Assembly: GCF_020907405.1 (NCBI RefSeq)
Contig: NZ_JAJJOE010000007.1
Location: 124,001-188,000, forward strand
Direction of reading: 5' to 3'
Origin: Arthrobacter sp. zg-Y769
GTDB lineage: Bacteria > Actinomycetota > Actinomycetes > Actinomycetales > Micrococcaceae
DNA length: 64,000 nucleotides
Every line of letters starts with the position of its first letter. Position 1 is the stretch's first letter. Shown here piece by piece: positions 27,754-38,126 of the stretch. The notes beneath the pieces are model-generated. The model was not told where the DNA came from. It worked only from the letters and a program-made list of their open reading frames with translations, and searched no databases. The translations under genes and the position numbers were made by a program.

Positions 27754-28964
27754 GCCACAGATATCCCGAGTACCCGGCCATGGCTGAACCTGACCATTTG
27801 CCCGGACAGGGAGGCAGCAACCAACTGCCCGTGGGCCAGTTCTTCGAGGAACCATCGGACCTGCCCAGCCGCAGGAGCCAGCGCCCGAGCCGCGAAAAGC
27901 AGCGTCGCCGCCGTCGCCGCACCATCGTGATGATCACCGTACTCGCCGTCTTCGCCGGGGTGATCTTCGGCCTCATCATGTTCCTCCGGGACCTGCTGGG
28001 CATGAATGAGATCCAGGATTACGAGGGCGCCGGCAAAGGCACCATAGCCTTTACCGTCGCCGAGGGCGACGGTCCGCTGCTGATTGGCGGCAAGCTTGAA
28101 GCCGAAGACATCGTCGCCACTTCCAAGGAATTCATCAACGCCTTCACCGCGCAGTCGGACGGACGGGAAATCCAGCCCGGAACGTATGAGATGAAATACC
28201 AGATGTCCTCCTCCGCCGCCGTGGACGCCCTGCTCGGAGACGGCGGCAGCCAGGTGCACTACGCTGCCGTGGCACGCGACCTGCGCCAGAACGAGGTCTT
28301 TGAGGTCCTGAACACCTCCACCCGGATCCCGCTGTCGGAGTTCCAGGCCCTGGCCGCGAACCCGCAGCAGTTCGGCCTCCCCGCTGAAGCAGTGAGCCTT
28401 GAGGGCTACCTGCACCCGGGCGAATACCGGTTCGACGTCGAAATGGACGCGACGGCGATCATCACCGAGATGGTGGACAACACCTTCGCCCAGCTCGAAG
28501 AGGCCGGTATCACCGACCCCGCCGAGCAATACCGGATCCTGACCAAAGCCAGCATCATCCAGGCCGAGGCCGGGGAAGCCGACTACGGTTCCGTTGCCGG
28601 TTCCATCGAGAACCGCCTCGGCCCGGACAACAAGGAAACCAACGGGCTGATCCAGTCCGATGCAACGGTGACCTACGGCCTGGGACGCAAGAGCTACGAA
28701 CTCACCCCCGAGGAAAAGGCCGACAAGTCCAATCCGTACAACACGTACGCCAACCCCGGCCTGCCCGTCGGCCCGATCGGTTCCCCGAGCCGGGAGGCCA
28801 TTGACGCGGCAGCCAACCCGTCCGATGTCCCGTACTACTACTGGGTCACCGTCAACCTCGACACGGGCGAAACCAAGTTCTCCTCCACCCTGGCCGAGCA
28901 CGCCAAGTACGTGGAGGAATACCAGAACTGGTGCAGCACACAGAAGCCCGGGCGGTGCGGATAG
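27750..28964 (+). CDS. mltG: MltG, endolytic peptidoglycan transglycosylase
   Basis: A 404-residue membrane-anchored YceG-family protein: a disordered basic cytoplasmic part (1-57), one transmembrane helix (about 58-80), then LEGYLHPGEYRF, the catalytic E273 in KASIIQAEAGE, and NPYNTYANPGLPVGPIG-type motif near the C-terminus. MltG cuts nascent glycan strands and ends their elongation. The GTG start overlaps the ruvX stop, and aroE follows directly. Confidence 0.94.
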   Translation: MSHRYPEYPAMAEPDHLPGQGGSNQLPVGQFFEEPSDLPSRRSQRPSREKQRRRRRRTIVMITVLAVFAGVIFGLIMFLRDLLGMNEIQDYEGAGKGTIAFTVAEGDGPLLIGGKLEAEDIVATSKEFINAFTAQSDGREIQPGTYEMKYQMSSSAAVDALLGDGGSQVHYAAVARDLRQNEVFEVLNTSTRIPLSEFQALAANPQQFGLPAEAVSLEGYLHPGEYRFDVEMDATAIITEMVDNTFAQLEEAGITDPAEQYRILTKASIIQAEAGEADYGSVAGSIENRLGPDNKETNGLIQSDATVTYGLGRKSYELTPEEKADKSNPYNTYANPGLPVGPIGSPSREAIDAAANPSDVPYYYWVTVNLDTGETKFSSTLAEHAKYVEEYQNWCSTQKPGRCG

Positions 28965-29834
28965 GTGGATCAGACCCTGCGGCGGGCAGCCGTCCTGGGG
29001 CACCCGATCAGCCATTCCCGGTCCCCGCAGCTGCACCGGGCCGCGTACGCCTACCTCGGGTTCGAATGCAGTTACGAGGCAATTGACGTACGCGAAGAGG
29101 AGGCCGCGGAATTCGCGGCCTCCGTCCGCGGGCAGGCAGGCTGGACCGGCCTGTCCGTCACCATGCCGCTGAAGGCGGTCATGGTGGAGCAGATGGACGA
29201 GGTCCGGCCGCTGGTGCAGGCACTCGGAGTGTTGAACACCGTGACTTTTCGCCGGGAGAACTCCCGCACCCTCCTGGTAGGCCACAACACCGACGTGGCC
29301 GGGATTGTCGGTGCGCTGCGGCACGCGGGCATCGGCCTCCGGCCCCGCGCCCTGGTGCTGGGCGCCGGAGGGACCGCATGCGCGGCCGTTGCCGCCCTGG
29401 CGCAGTTGGACCCGGCAGGCGTTGAGGTGTGCGCGCGGCGCTTCCCCGAAGCGGCGGCGGGCCGGGCGGGAGTTCTGGAAGCGGGCCTGGCGACGGGTAT
29501 CGCGGTCCGCCCACGCCCCTGGGCAGAGGCCGCCGCCGCCTGCACGGAAGCCGACGTCGTGATCTCCACACTGCCGCCGCGGGGCGCCGACGGGCTCGCG
29601 GACACCATCCCCGGAGTGCGGCCGGGTGCCATCCTCCTGGACGCCGCCTACGACCCGTGGCCAAGCCGGCTCGCCTCCGTCTGGTCCGGGCTGGGCGGAA
29701 CCGTGGCACCGGGCATTGAGATGCTGCTTTACCAGGCAGTGGAACAGGTGAAGCTTTTCACCGGCGATGCCTTCTTTGACGAACCCGGCGTCACAAACGC
29801 CATGTGTGACGCAGCGGGAATACTGCGGCGCTGA
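28965..29834 (+). CDS. aroE: Shikimate 5-dehydrogenase
   Basis: A 289-residue NADP enzyme reducing 3-dehydroshikimate to shikimate. Substrate-site residues are visible in [16 protein letters not shown] and the catalytic lysine in SVTMPLKA; the nucleotide loop is [18 protein letters not shown] 28965 follows the mltG stop with no gap. It opens the aro block aroE-aroC-aroK-aroB. Confidence 0.94.
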   Translation: MDQTLRRAAVLGHPISHSRSPQLHRAAYAYLGFECSYEAIDVREEEAAEFAASVRGQAGWTGLSVTMPLKAVMVEQMDEVRPLVQALGVLNTVTFRRENSRTLLVGHNTDVAGIVGALRHAGIGLRPRALVLGAGGTACAAVAALAQLDPAGVEVCARRFPEAAAGRAGVLEAGLATGIAVRPRPWAEAAAACTEADVVISTLPPRGADGLADTIPGVRPGAILLDAAYDPWPSRLASVWSGLGGTVAPGIEMLLYQAVEQVKLFTGDAFFDEPGVTNAMCDAAGILRR

Positions 29835-29866
29835 ACGCCCGCGCCGGGCATGGCAGTATTGAAAGC

Positions 29867-31075
29867 ATGTTGCGTTGGTTGACCGCCGGTGAGTCCCATG
29901 GCCCTGCACTGGTTGGAATTGTTGAAGGTGTCCCTGCGGGAGTGGAAGTGGACAGCACCCGCATCTCCGCTGCCCTGGCCCGCCGCCGGCTCGGTTACGG
30001 CCGCGGCGCGCGGATGAAATTCGAGCAGGATGCCGTGCGCATCCTCGGTGGAGTCCGCCACGGCCTCACCCAGGGCGGCCCCGTCGCCATTGAGATCGGC
30101 AACACCGAGTGGCCCAAATGGGAACAGGTGATGGCCCCGGATCCCGTCGATCCGGCTGTTCTGGGCGATTCCGCGCGGAACGCGCCCCTCACCCGCCCGC
30201 GTCCGGGCCATGCCGATTTCACCGGCATGCAGAAATACGGCTTCGACGACGCCCGCCCCGTCCTGGAACGCGCCAGTGCCCGTGAAACCGCCACCCGCGT
30301 GGCCCTTGGAGCGGTTGCGTCCGCGTTCCTGAAGCAGCTGGGCATTGAACTGGTCAGCCACACGGTGGGTATTGCCGGTGTGATGGCACCCGGAGACTCG
30401 GCGCTGCCGCTGCCCGCCGACGTCGACGCCCTCGACGCCGATCCGATGCGCTGCTTCGACGCCGGAGTCTCGGCGGCCATGGTTGCCGAAGTGGATGCCG
30501 CCCACAAGGAAGGCGAAACGCTCGGGGGAGTGGTGGAGGTGCTGGCCTACGGACTGCCGCCCGGACTGGGCAGCTACGTGCACTGGGACCGTCGGCTGGA
30601 CGCCAGGATCGCCGGTGCCCTGATGGGCATCCAGGCCATCAAGGGCGTGGAAGTGGGGGACGGCTTCCTCACCGCCACCCGCCGCGGCTCCGCTGCCCAC
30701 GATGAAATCCTGCAGGACGCCCAGGGCCGCGTGGTCCGTTCCGGCAACCGGGCCGGGGGCATCGAAGGCGGCATGAGTATCGGCGAGCTGCTGCGGGTGC
30801 GGGCCGCCATGAAACCCATTGCCACCGTGCCGCGGGCGCTGCGCACCGTGGACGTACGCACGTCCGAACCGGCACGCGCCCATCACCAGCGGTCCGATGT
30901 CTGTGCGGTCCCCGCTGCCGGAGTGGTTGCCGAAGCCATGGTGGCGCTGGTCCTGGCCGAAGCCGTGATCGAGAAGTTCGGCGGCGATTCGGTGCCGGAA
31001 ACCGCACGGAACCTGCACGCCTACCTGGCCGCCATCCCGCAGTCGCTGGAATCCGCCGGAACCGATGTCCCTTAG
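29867..31075 (+). CDS. aroC: Chorismate synthase
   Basis: A 402-residue FMN-dependent enzyme converting EPSP to chorismate, the last step of the common aromatic pathway. It has the family signatures [18 protein letters not shown] (near residue 8), [16 protein letters not shown], and [23 protein letters not shown] lies seven bases before ATG 29867, a possible leaderless promoter. aroK starts inside its last codons (11-base overlap). Confidence 0.97.
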   Translation: MLRWLTAGESHGPALVGIVEGVPAGVEVDSTRISAALARRRLGYGRGARMKFEQDAVRILGGVRHGLTQGGPVAIEIGNTEWPKWEQVMAPDPVDPAVLGDSARNAPLTRPRPGHADFTGMQKYGFDDARPVLERASARETATRVALGAVASAFLKQLGIELVSHTVGIAGVMAPGDSALPLPADVDALDADPMRCFDAGVSAAMVAEVDAAHKEGETLGGVVEVLAYGLPPGLGSYVHWDRRLDARIAGALMGIQAIKGVEVGDGFLTATRRGSAAHDEILQDAQGRVVRSGNRAGGIEGGMSIGELLRVRAAMKPIATVPRALRTVDVRTSEPARAHHQRSDVCAVPAAGVVAEAMVALVLAEAVIEKFGGDSVPETARNLHAYLAAIPQSLESAGTDVP

Positions 31076-31607
31076 CAGCGGCCGGTCCCGGCTTTCCGAC
31101 CGGCACCTGGTCCTGATGGGCTTTATGGCCGCCGGGAAGTCGGTGGTGGGGCGCGGGTTCGCCGCCCGCCAGCAGATGCCCTTCCTGGACACGGACGAGG
31201 CAGTGGTGGCACGCTACGGCCCCATCGCCGGCCTGTTCAGTGCCTACGGGGAACACTATTTCCGCGAGGTTGAGGCCCGCACAGTCGCCGCCGCACTCGA
31301 GGCCCGGGTCCCCACGGTGATCTCGCTGGGCGGGGGCGCCGTGCTGGACTCGGGGACGCAGCAGCTGCTCGGCGGAGCCACTGTAGTGTTTCTGGATACG
31401 GACCTTGCCACTGTGCTTCCACGGATCACCCGTGCAGGCCACCGCCCGCTGCTGGCACCGGATCCGGTCCGGCGCTGGCAGGAGCTGGCGGACGTCCGCC
31501 GTCCCATATACGAATCCCTGGCCGACATCACCATTGACACCAGGGGATTGACCGTTCCGGCCATCATTGACCGGCTGACTTCCGTCCTCATCAAAGGAGA
31601 AGACTAG
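31065..31607 (+). CDS. aroK: Shikimate kinase
   Basis: A 180-residue P-loop kinase phosphorylating shikimate. The P-loop is [12 protein letters not shown], followed by FLDTDEAV (shikimate-binding Asp), [18 protein letters not shown] and the lid RPLLAP. The ATG at 31065 overlaps the end of aroC, and aroB starts immediately after the stop, so aroC-aroK-aroB are translated from one message. Confidence 0.95.
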   Translation: MSLSSGRSRLSDRHLVLMGFMAAGKSVVGRGFAARQQMPFLDTDEAVVARYGPIAGLFSAYGEHYFREVEARTVAAALEARVPTVISLGGGAVLDSGTQQLLGGATVVFLDTDLATVLPRITRAGHRPLLAPDPVRRWQELADVRRPIYESLADITIDTRGLTVPAIIDRLTSVLIKGED

Positions 31608-32729
31608 ATGCCCTCCGAATCCACAATCATTCAGGTGACCGGTGCCAACCCCGCAGAGAACTACGACGTCGTCGTAGGCAACGGCCTGCTCGGACGCCTG
31701 CCGGAGATGCTCGGTGAGCGGGTGCGCCGCGTCCTGGTCATCCACCCCCGCGCCCTGCGCACCACCGGCGACACCGTCCGGGACGAACTCGCCGCAACGG
31801 GGCTGACTGCCGTCACCGCCGAGATCCCGGATGCCGAAGAGGGCAAGCACATCCAGGTGGCCTCCTTCTGCTGGCAGGTCCTGGGCCAGAACGACTTCAC
31901 CCGGTCCGACGCCATTGTGGCCGTGGGCGGCGGGGCCGTCACCGACCTGGCCGGTTTCGTGGCAGCCACCTGGCTGCGGGGCATCAAGGTAGTGCATATC
32001 CCCACGTCCCTGCTGGGCATGGTGGATGCCGCCGTGGGCGGCAAAACCGGCATCAACACCGCCGAAGGCAAGAACCTGGTGGGCGCCTTCCATCCGCCGG
32101 CCGGGGTCCTGGCGGACCTGGACGCCCTGGCCACCCTGCCCAAGAATGAACTGCTCAGCGGCATGGCGGAGGTCATCAAGTGCGGCTTTATCGCCGACCC
32201 CGCCATCCTGGACCTGGTCGAAGCGAACCCGGAGGCCGTGGCCGACGGCGGCTCCGCCGTCGTACGCGAGCTGGTGGAACGCTCGATCGCGGTGAAGGCC
32301 GACATCGTTTCCTCCGACCTGCGCGAGTCCGGCCGGCGGGAATTCCTGAACTACGGACACACCCTGGGCCATTCGATCGAACTGGCCGAACGCTACCAGT
32401 GGCGCCACGGCGCGGCGGTGTCCGTGGGCCTGGTCTTCGCCGCGGAACTGGGACGGACGGTGGGCCGCCTGGATGACGCCACCGCGGACCGGCACAAGGA
32501 GATCCTGTCCTTGCTGGGGTTGCCGGTGACGTACCGCAAGGACCGCTGGTCCGCCCTGCTGGACGGCATGCGCCGGGACAAGAAATCCCGCGGGGACCTG
32601 CTGCGCTTCGTGGTGCTGGACGGGCTGGCGAAACCGTCCATGCTTGAGGTCCCTGACACCTCCCTGCTCTTCGCCGCCTACCAGGAGATTGCTTCCGAGC
32701 CGCAGGGCGGAATCCGCCTCAGCCTGTAG
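31608..32729 (+). CDS. aroB: 3-Dehydroquinate synthase
   Basis: A 373-residue NAD- and metal-dependent enzyme for the second shikimate-pathway step. Recognisable motifs are [21 protein letters not shown] (about residues 104-124), [27 protein letters not shown] and [11 protein letters not shown] with metal-ligand histidines. The ATG is adjacent to the aroK stop, and AAAGGAGAAG at the 3' end of aroK is its ribosome binding site. Confidence 0.97.
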   Translation: MPSESTIIQVTGANPAENYDVVVGNGLLGRLPEMLGERVRRVLVIHPRALRTTGDTVRDELAATGLTAVTAEIPDAEEGKHIQVASFCWQVLGQNDFTRSDAIVAVGGGAVTDLAGFVAATWLRGIKVVHIPTSLLGMVDAAVGGKTGINTAEGKNLVGAFHPPAGVLADLDALATLPKNELLSGMAEVIKCGFIADPAILDLVEANPEAVADGGSAVVRELVERSIAVKADIVSSDLRESGRREFLNYGHTLGHSIELAERYQWRHGAAVSVGLVFAAELGRTVGRLDDATADRHKEILSLLGLPVTYRKDRWSALLDGMRRDKKSRGDLLRFVVLDGLAKPSMLEVPDTSLLFAAYQEIASEPQGGIRLSL

Positions 32730-32745
32730 GTTCTGCGCGAGCGGG

Positions 32746-32751
32746 TAGAAT
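32746..32751 (+). promoter_or_regulatory. -10 box of efp-nusB
   Basis: TAGAAT in the 84-base gap between aroB and efp would start a transcript with a leader of about 56 bases. Confidence 0.5.
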
Positions 32752-32813
32752 AGTCGACGGACTTGAATAAAACGTACTTTGACTAACGACTGACGAACAA
32801 CGGAAGAGAAACT

Positions 32814-33377
32814 GTGGCGACGACCAACGACATCAAGAACGGCACCGTGCTGAAGCTTGAAGGCAACCTCTGGAGCATCATCGAGTTCCAGCACGTGAAG
32901 CCGGGCAAGGGTGGTGCGTTCGTCCGTACCAAGATGCGCAACGTGACTTCGGGCAAGGTAGTGGACAAGACGTTCAACGCCGGCATCAAGGTTGAGACCG
33001 CCACCGTGGACCGCCGCGATTACCAGTACCTGTACCAGGACGGCGAAGACTACGTCTTCATGGACACCTCCGACTTCGACCAGCTCACCGTGCCGGGGAA
33101 GATCGTGGGCGACAACGCGAACTTCATGATGGAGTCGATGATGGTCACCATCGCCATCCACGAAGGTTCGCCGCTGTACATCGAACTGCCGCCCTCGGTC
33201 ACCATGGAAATCACCTACACGGAGCCGGGCCTGCAGGGCGACCGCTCCACCGGCGGCACCAAGCCGGCCACCATCGAGACCGGCTACGAAATCCAGGTGC
33301 CCCTGTTCCTGGAGCAGGGCACCAAGGTCAAGGTTGACACCCGCACCGGCGACTACCTGGGACGCGTTAACGAGTGA
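32814..33377 (+). CDS. efp: Translation elongation factor P
   Basis: A 187-residue three-domain EF-P that rescues ribosomes stalled on consecutive prolines. The tip loop is [12 protein letters not shown] with K32 at the usually modified position. The C-terminal family motif [12 protein letters not shown] is present. GTG 32814 has GGAAGAGAAA upstream. nusB overlaps its stop by four bases. Confidence 0.97.
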   Translation: MATTNDIKNGTVLKLEGNLWSIIEFQHVKPGKGGAFVRTKMRNVTSGKVVDKTFNAGIKVETATVDRRDYQYLYQDGEDYVFMDTSDFDQLTVPGKIVGDNANFMMESMMVTIAIHEGSPLYIELPPSVTMEITYTEPGLQGDRSTGGTKPATIETGYEIQVPLFLEQGTKVKVDTRTGDYLGRVNE

Positions 33378-33784
33378 GTGCACGCAGTAAAGCACGGACC
33401 CGGGCACTGGAGGTCCTGTTCGAAGCCGAGCAGCGTTCGGTTTCTGCCTTCGACGCCATCCGGGCCCGCCGCGAAAAGACCGACCAGACCATCAACCCCT
33501 ACACCATGGACCTGGTGGAAGGCGTGGTTGCGATGCAGGAGCAGATCGATGAGTTCCTGAGCACGTATTCGCAGGGCTGGACGCTTGATCGCATGCCTTC
33601 GGTGGACCGCATCATTCTCCGCCTGGGCACGTGGGAACTTCTCTACAACGACGACGTTCCCGACAAGGTGGCCATCAGCGAAGCCGTGGAATTGGCGAAA
33701 GCGTTCTCCACGGACGAATCCCCGGCCTTCATCAACGGCCTGCTCGGCCGGCTCCAGGAACTGAAGCCGTCCCTGCTGGCCTAG
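33374..33784 (+). CDS. nusB: Transcription antitermination factor NusB
   Basis: A 136-residue all-helical protein with [14 protein letters not shown] at the N-terminus, [21 protein letters not shown] in the middle and FINGLLGRL near the end. It works with NusE in rRNA antitermination. The GTG start overlaps the efp TGA (GTGA). A strong terminator follows. Confidence 0.96.
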   Translation: MSARSKARTRALEVLFEAEQRSVSAFDAIRARREKTDQTINPYTMDLVEGVVAMQEQIDEFLSTYSQGWTLDRMPSVDRIILRLGTWELLYNDDVPDKVAISEAVELAKAFSTDESPAFINGLLGRLQELKPSLLA

Positions 33785-33804
33785 GCAGAACCCGCGCAGA
33801 TACG

Positions 33805-33834
33805 AAAAGACCGGCCCCTCGGGGCCGGTCTTTT
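33805..33834. terminator. Bidirectional terminator between nusB and the PrsW-like gene
   Basis: AAAAGACCGGCCCC (33805-33818) is the exact complement of GGGGCCGGTCTTTT (33821-33834). With A and T tracts on both ends it can end both convergent transcripts. Confidence 0.85.
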
Positions 33835-33866
33835 CTGCGTTGGGAGCGGTTTGGTCCAGGTGCCGC

Positions 33867-35078
33867 TTACCGCCGTTGCCCGGCAAGCATGGCGGTCCGG
33901 ATACCGGTAACCTCGCCCAGCAGGGTCAGTTCGTACTCCATGTTGGCCGGAACATCCCGGCCGGACGCTATCTGCTGCCGGGTCAGTGCCAGGCGCGTGG
34001 CACGCCGGATGAACTCCTTCATGGCCGGGGCGGCCCCGGTGGCCCGCGCCCAGACCATTGCCTGGCGCCGGCCGGCACCGGTGGCCAGCATCAGCACTTC
34101 GGCCGGTGTGAACCAGCCCGCCCTGGCGTATTCCTGAAGCCGGCGCAGGGTCAGGCGCTGCTCGGCGCGGCGCAGCAGCCACACGCCCGTGACCGCCGCG
34201 GCGAAGAACGGGACCTGAAGCAGGAAGTAGAAGAGGAAGAAGTCACCGAACAGCAAGGCCGGTCCGCCGTTCCAGAGCATGTGCCCCAGTATTGCGGGGA
34301 TCAGGCCGAGCAAGAACGCGGGCAGGATCCATCCGTTGCCGGCGCGCCGCGCCGCGAGGCCCAGGGCGAGCCCGGTGCAGGCGGTGAACAGCACATGCGC
34401 AAAGGGCGAGAGCAGGCCGCGGAGGATGAACGTAAACCCGAGCTCGTAGACGGTGTCGGAACCGGCCCCCAGCAGCGCCGAGCCGAAATAGAGGATGTTT
34501 TCCGTGAAGGCGAACCCCGCAGCCACCGCGGCGGCAAACACGATGCCGTCCACGGCCCCGTCAAAGATCCGCCGGCGCACCAGCAGCAGCAGGAGGATGC
34601 CCAGGCCCTTGGCGATTTCCTCCACTACGGGAGCCTGGACCACCGCGCCCAGCAGGTCTGCGGAGCCGTACGGAACCAATTCCAGCAGGGCAAACGTGAA
34701 GTAGGGGCCGACCAGCAGTGCGATGGCCACCGAAACCCCGGCACCCCAGAGGAAGGAGAAAACCAGGCTGCTGCGGGGTTCCGGCTCCCACCGGTCCACC
34801 CACCAGATACCCAGCACGCAGATGCCCAGGGGCACCAGGGCGAGGAGCCCGCAGATGATGAAGGCCGGCGGGCCGAGGGTGTCGAGCAGGAACATTCCCA
34901 CCCAGGCCAGCGCCACGGCGGAGAGCGCAATCAGCACCACGGTGGCCGCCAGGCCCTTGTCCCGGCGGGGAGCGGGAGGGGACCAGAACGCCTGGACGGG
35001 TGCGGCGCCGTAGGCAGGACCATAGCCCGGAGGGGCGGGATGCTGCTGCTGGGCGGGGAAGATTCCGGGTGCGCTCAT
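33867..35078 (-). CDS. PrsW-family intramembrane metalloprotease
   Basis: About 403 residues with eight or so transmembrane helices. The PrsW motifs are in order: APVVEEIAKG, DGIVFAAAVAAGFAFTEN, HVLFTACTGLALG and a final GHMLWNG, supplying the conserved Glu and His residues. PrsW cleaves an anti-sigma factor in Bacillus; targets of actinobacterial members are generally unknown. ATG 35078 is preferred, with AGCAGG upstream; a TTG at 35123 would add 15 residues. The N-terminal 35 residues are Pro/Gln-rich, and about 90 soluble residues follow the last helix. Confidence 0.87.
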   Translation of the reverse strand: MSAPGIFPAQQQHPAPPGYGPAYGAAPVQAFWSPPAPRRDKGLAATVVLIALSAVALAWVGMFLLDTLGPPAFIICGLLALVPLGICVLGIWWVDRWEPEPRSSLVFSFLWGAGVSVAIALLVGPYFTFALLELVPYGSADLLGAVVQAPVVEEIAKGLGILLLLLVRRRIFDGAVDGIVFAAAVAAGFAFTENILYFGSALLGAGSDTVYELGFTFILRGLLSPFAHVLFTACTGLALGLAARRAGNGWILPAFLLGLIPAILGHMLWNGGPALLFGDFFLFYFLLQVPFFAAAVTGVWLLRRAEQRLTLRRLQEYARAGWFTPAEVLMLATGAGRRQAMVWARATGAAPAMKEFIRRATRLALTRQQIASGRDVPANMEYELTLLGEVTGIRTAMLAGQRR

Positions 35079-35161
35079 GCGCTGGGCCTGCTCATAGCAG
35101 ACAGGATAGTTGCACCGCGGCAATTACCGCCGGTCAACGCCTGCAGCGGCGTGCCCTGTGA

Positions 35162-35167
35162 TAGCTT
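35162..35167 (+). promoter_or_regulatory. -10 box of the pyrimidine operon
   Basis: TAGCTT lies in the gap upstream of pyrR. Transcription from about 35174 would give a leader of about 50 bases carrying the PyrR-binding loop. Confidence 0.4.
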
Positions 35168-35189
35168 GATCCCGCATTCAACCTTTAAG

Positions 35190-35211
35190 TTCCGTCCTGT
35201 GAGGCGGGGAA
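35190..35211 (+). promoter_or_regulatory. PyrR RNA-binding loop in the pyrR leader
   Basis: The RNA UCCUGUGAGGC (35195-35205) fits the known PyrR-binding consensus ARUCCNGNGAGGYU: CC/GG closes a five-base loop UGUGA, U35195 is bulged, and G35194-C205 and C-G pairs extend the stem. The 3' side of the stem runs into GGAAGGAGGAAG, the ribosome binding site of pyrR. PyrR-UMP binding should therefore block translation initiation, the mode described for mycobacteria. Confidence 0.75.
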
Positions 35212-35224
35212 GGAGGAAGCGGAT

Positions 35225-35809
35225 ATGACGGCCCATGATTCCATTTCCAGCCGTACTGTTTTGTCTTCAGCTGATATTGACCGCGCCCTGACGCGCATTG
35301 CCTACGAGATTCTCGAGGCCAACAAGGGCCCGGAGGACCTGGTCCTGATGGGGATTCCGCGCCGCGGCTATCCGTTGGCCCGGCGCCTGGCCGCCAAAAT
35401 TGCGGCGGCGGCCCCCGGCGTCGACCCCGCTGCCATTACCGGGCAGCTCGATGTCACCATGTTCCGGGACGATCTTGCCCGCAGGCCCACCCGGCCGCCC
35501 CATGCCACCCGTGTCCCGGTCACCGGCATCGATGACAAAGTGGTGGTGCTCGTGGACGACGTCCTGTATTCCGGCCGGACCATCCGCTCCGCGCTCGATG
35601 CCCTCGTGGACCTCGGCCGGCCCCGCATTGTCCGGCTGGCGGTGCTCGTGGACCGCGGCCACCGCGAGCTGCCCATCAGGGCGGATCACGTGGGCAAGAA
35701 CCTGCCCACCGCTGCCCGCGAACGGGTCCGTGTGCGGCTGGCCGAAAGCGACAGTGCGGCCACGGGTGAAGCGGCCGCTGACGAAGTGGTCATTGAGGGC
35801 CCTGCATGA
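35225..35809 (+). CDS. pyrR: PyrR, pyrimidine operon regulator/uracil phosphoribosyltransferase
   Basis: A 194-residue phosphoribosyltransferase-fold protein with the PRPP loop [18 protein letters not shown] (about 106-123), [13 protein letters not shown] and [10 protein letters not shown], all typical of PyrR. It binds RNA of its own operon when UMP is abundant. A candidate binding loop lies directly upstream. GGAAGGAGG precedes ATG 35225. The stop overlaps the pyrB start (ATGA). A 15-residue acidic tail follows the core. Confidence 0.96.
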   Translation: MTAHDSISSRTVLSSADIDRALTRIAYEILEANKGPEDLVLMGIPRRGYPLARRLAAKIAAAAPGVDPAAITGQLDVTMFRDDLARRPTRPPHATRVPVTGIDDKVVVLVDDVLYSGRTIRSALDALVDLGRPRIVRLAVLVDRGHRELPIRADHVGKNLPTAARERVRVRLAESDSAATGEAAADEVVIEGPA

Positions 35810-36801
35810 GGCACCTTTTGTCCACGCTGGACCTCAGCCGGGACGATGCCCTGGCCATCCTGGACACCGCGGAGCAGATGGCGGCCGTGGGGGAGCGGGA
35901 AGTCAAGAAGCTTCCCGCTCTGCGCGGGCGCACCGTGGTGAACCTCTTCTTCGAGGACTCCACCCGCACGCGGATCTCCTTCGAAGCGGCGGCCAAACGG
36001 CTGTCCGCCGACGTCATTAATTTCTCCGCCAGGGGTTCCTCGGTTTCCAAGGGGGAATCGCTGAAGGACACCGCGCAGACGCTTGCGGCCATGGGGGCCG
36101 ACGCCGTGGTGATCCGGCACGGTTCCTCCGGAGCTCCGGCCCGGCTGGCCTCCTCCGGCTGGATAAATGCGGCCGTGCTCAACGCCGGAGACGGCACGCA
36201 CGAGCACCCCACCCAGGCACTGCTGGATGCGTTCACCATGCGCCGGCACTGGGCGCGGCTGCATGGCACGGAATCCACCGGCACGGACCTGGCGGGCATG
36301 AAAGTGGTCATTGCCGGGGACGTGCTGCACTCACGGGTTGCCCGCTCGGACCTGTGGCTGCTTCGAACCCTGGGGGCGGAGGTCACCCTGGTGGCCCCGC
36401 CGACGCTGCTGCCGTTCGGCGTCGAGAGCTGGCCGTGCACGGTCAGTTACGACCTGGACGAGGCACTGGCTACCCGGCCGGATGCGGTCATGATGCTGCG
36501 GGTGCAGGGGGAACGGATGCATTCGGCCTTCTTCCCCTCCGTCCGCGAGTATTCCCGCCGGTGGGGCCTGGACGACGTCCGCCTGGACCGGCTGGACGCG
36601 CTGGGCCTGACGGACACCATCATCATGCACCCGGGTCCGGTGAACCGCGGGCTGGAAATTTCCGCCCGTGCGGCTGATTCGCCCCGCTCCACTGTGCTGG
36701 ACCAGGTCCGCAACGGCGTCTCCGTGCGCATGGCCGCCCTTTACCTGCTGCTCTCCGGAGAGAACAGCACCGAACGTACAGCCGAGGAGCAGCCCCGATG
36801 A
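35806..36801 (+). CDS. pyrB: Aspartate carbamoyltransferase catalytic subunit
   Basis: A 331-residue enzyme joining carbamoyl phosphate and aspartate. The carbamoyl-phosphate motif FFEDSTRTR lies at about 48-56, with STRT at 52-55; HPGPVNRG is the Asp-domain signature near the C-terminus. It overlaps pyrR upstream and pyrC downstream by four bases each. No regulatory pyrI gene is present, as in other actinobacteria. Confidence 0.97.
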   Translation: MRHLLSTLDLSRDDALAILDTAEQMAAVGEREVKKLPALRGRTVVNLFFEDSTRTRISFEAAAKRLSADVINFSARGSSVSKGESLKDTAQTLAAMGADAVVIRHGSSGAPARLASSGWINAAVLNAGDGTHEHPTQALLDAFTMRRHWARLHGTESTGTDLAGMKVVIAGDVLHSRVARSDLWLLRTLGAEVTLVAPPTLLPFGVESWPCTVSYDLDEALATRPDAVMMLRVQGERMHSAFFPSVREYSRRWGLDDVRLDRLDALGLTDTIIMHPGPVNRGLEISARAADSPRSTVLDQVRNGVSVRMAALYLLLSGENSTERTAEEQPR

Positions 36802-38126
36802 GCACCACCGGAACCTATCTGATCCGCGGAGCCTCCGTGCTCGGCACCGAACGTGCGGATATCCGCATTGAGGACGGCATCATCACCGCCGTCGGCTCCG
36901 GGCTGCCGGTGCCCCGGAACGCCGCCGTGGTCGAGGCGGACGGCCTGATCGCCCTGCCCGGCATGGTGGACCTGCACACGCACCTGCGCGAGCCCGGCCG
37001 GGAGGACGCCGAAACCGTGGCGACCGGAACCCGGGCCGCGGCGCTCGGTGGCTTCACCGCTGTGCATGCCATGGCCAACAGCATGCCGGTCGCGGACACT
37101 GCAGGCGTGGTGGAACAGGTCCTTAGCCTGGGGGAGCGGGCGGGATGGGTGGACGTGCGTCCCGTAGGGGCCGTCACCGTGGGCCTGGAAGGCAGGCAGC
37201 TGGCCGAACTCGGTGCGATGGCCGACTCCCGTGCCCGGGTACGCGTGTTTTCCGACGACGGGAAATGCGTTTCGGACCCCGTGCTGATGCGCCGTGCGTT
37301 GGAATACGTGAAGGCGTTCGACGGCGTTATTGCCCAGCACGCGCAGGAACCGCGCCTGACCGAAGACGCGCAGATGAACGAGGGCGAAGTCAGTGCAGTC
37401 CTGGGGCTGGCCGGCTGGCCCGCCGTCGCCGAGGAATCCATCATTGCCCGGGACGTCCTGCTGGCACGGCACACGGGATCCCGGCTGCATGTCTGCCATG
37501 TTTCGACCGCGGGGTCCGTGGAGATTCTCCGGTGGGCGAAGGAGCGCGGCATCCGGGTCACCGCCGAGGTCACCCCGCACCATCTGCTGCTGACCGACGA
37601 ACTGGTGCGGACCTTCGATCCGGTCTACAAGGTGAACCCGCCGCTGCGTACCGAAGCCGATGTGCAGGCAGTCCGCCGCGGCCTGGCCGACGGCACCATC
37701 GACATTGTCGGCACCGACCACGCCCCGCACCCGAGCGAGCACAAGGAAGGCGAGTGGGCGACGGCGGCGATGGGCATGACCGGCCTGGAGACCGCCCTCT
37801 CGGTGGTGCAGCACGCCATGATCGACACGGGGCTGATGGACTGGGCCGGCTTTGCCCGGGTCACCTCGACAACTCCCGCGCTGATCGGCCGGCTACCCGG
37901 GCAGGGCAGGCCCGTCGCGGCCGGCGAACCGGCCAACGTCATATTGGTGAACCCGTCTGCGCGAAGAAGGGTCGACCCTTCTAAGATGGCTAGCAAGGGA
38001 CGCAACAGTCCGTTTGCCGGACTGGAACTGCCCGGTGGAGTCGAAGCGGTTTTCTACGCCGGCCACCCCACCGTCCTGAACGGCAGGCTGAACACGCCCC
38101 ACCCCGCTGCCGCAAAGGAATCCTGA
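36798..38126 (+). CDS. pyrC: Dihydroorotase
   Basis: A 442-residue amidohydrolase cyclising carbamoyl-aspartate. Metal ligands are in [16 protein letters not shown], further histidines in LHVCHVST and EVTPHHLLL, and the catalytic Asp in GTDHAPH. It overlaps pyrB (ATGA), and its stop overlaps the next gene (TGATG). This is the type I form found next to pyrB in Gram-positives. Confidence 0.97.
   Translation: MSTTGTYLIRGASVLGTERADIRIEDGIITAVGSGLPVPRNAAVVEADGLIALPGMVDLHTHLREPGREDAETVATGTRAAALGGFTAVHAMANSMPVADTAGVVEQVLSLGERAGWVDVRPVGAVTVGLEGRQLAELGAMADSRARVRVFSDDGKCVSDPVLMRRALEYVKAFDGVIAQHAQEPRLTEDAQMNEGEVSAVLGLAGWPAVAEESIIARDVLLARHTGSRLHVCHVSTAGSVEILRWAKERGIRVTAEVTPHHLLLTDELVRTFDPVYKVNPPLRTEADVQAVRRGLADGTIDIVGTDHAPHPSEHKEGEWATAAMGMTGLETALSVVQHAMIDTGLMDWAGFARVTSTTPALIGRLPGQGRPVAAGEPANVILVNPSARRRVDPSKMASKGRNSPFAGLELPGGVEAVFYAGHPTVLNGRLNTPHPAAAKES

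Noticed and set aside
30669-33407. 912-residue minus-strand frame opposite aroC-aroK-aroB-efp
   Set aside because: Spans four well-supported genes in antisense and has shadow composition.
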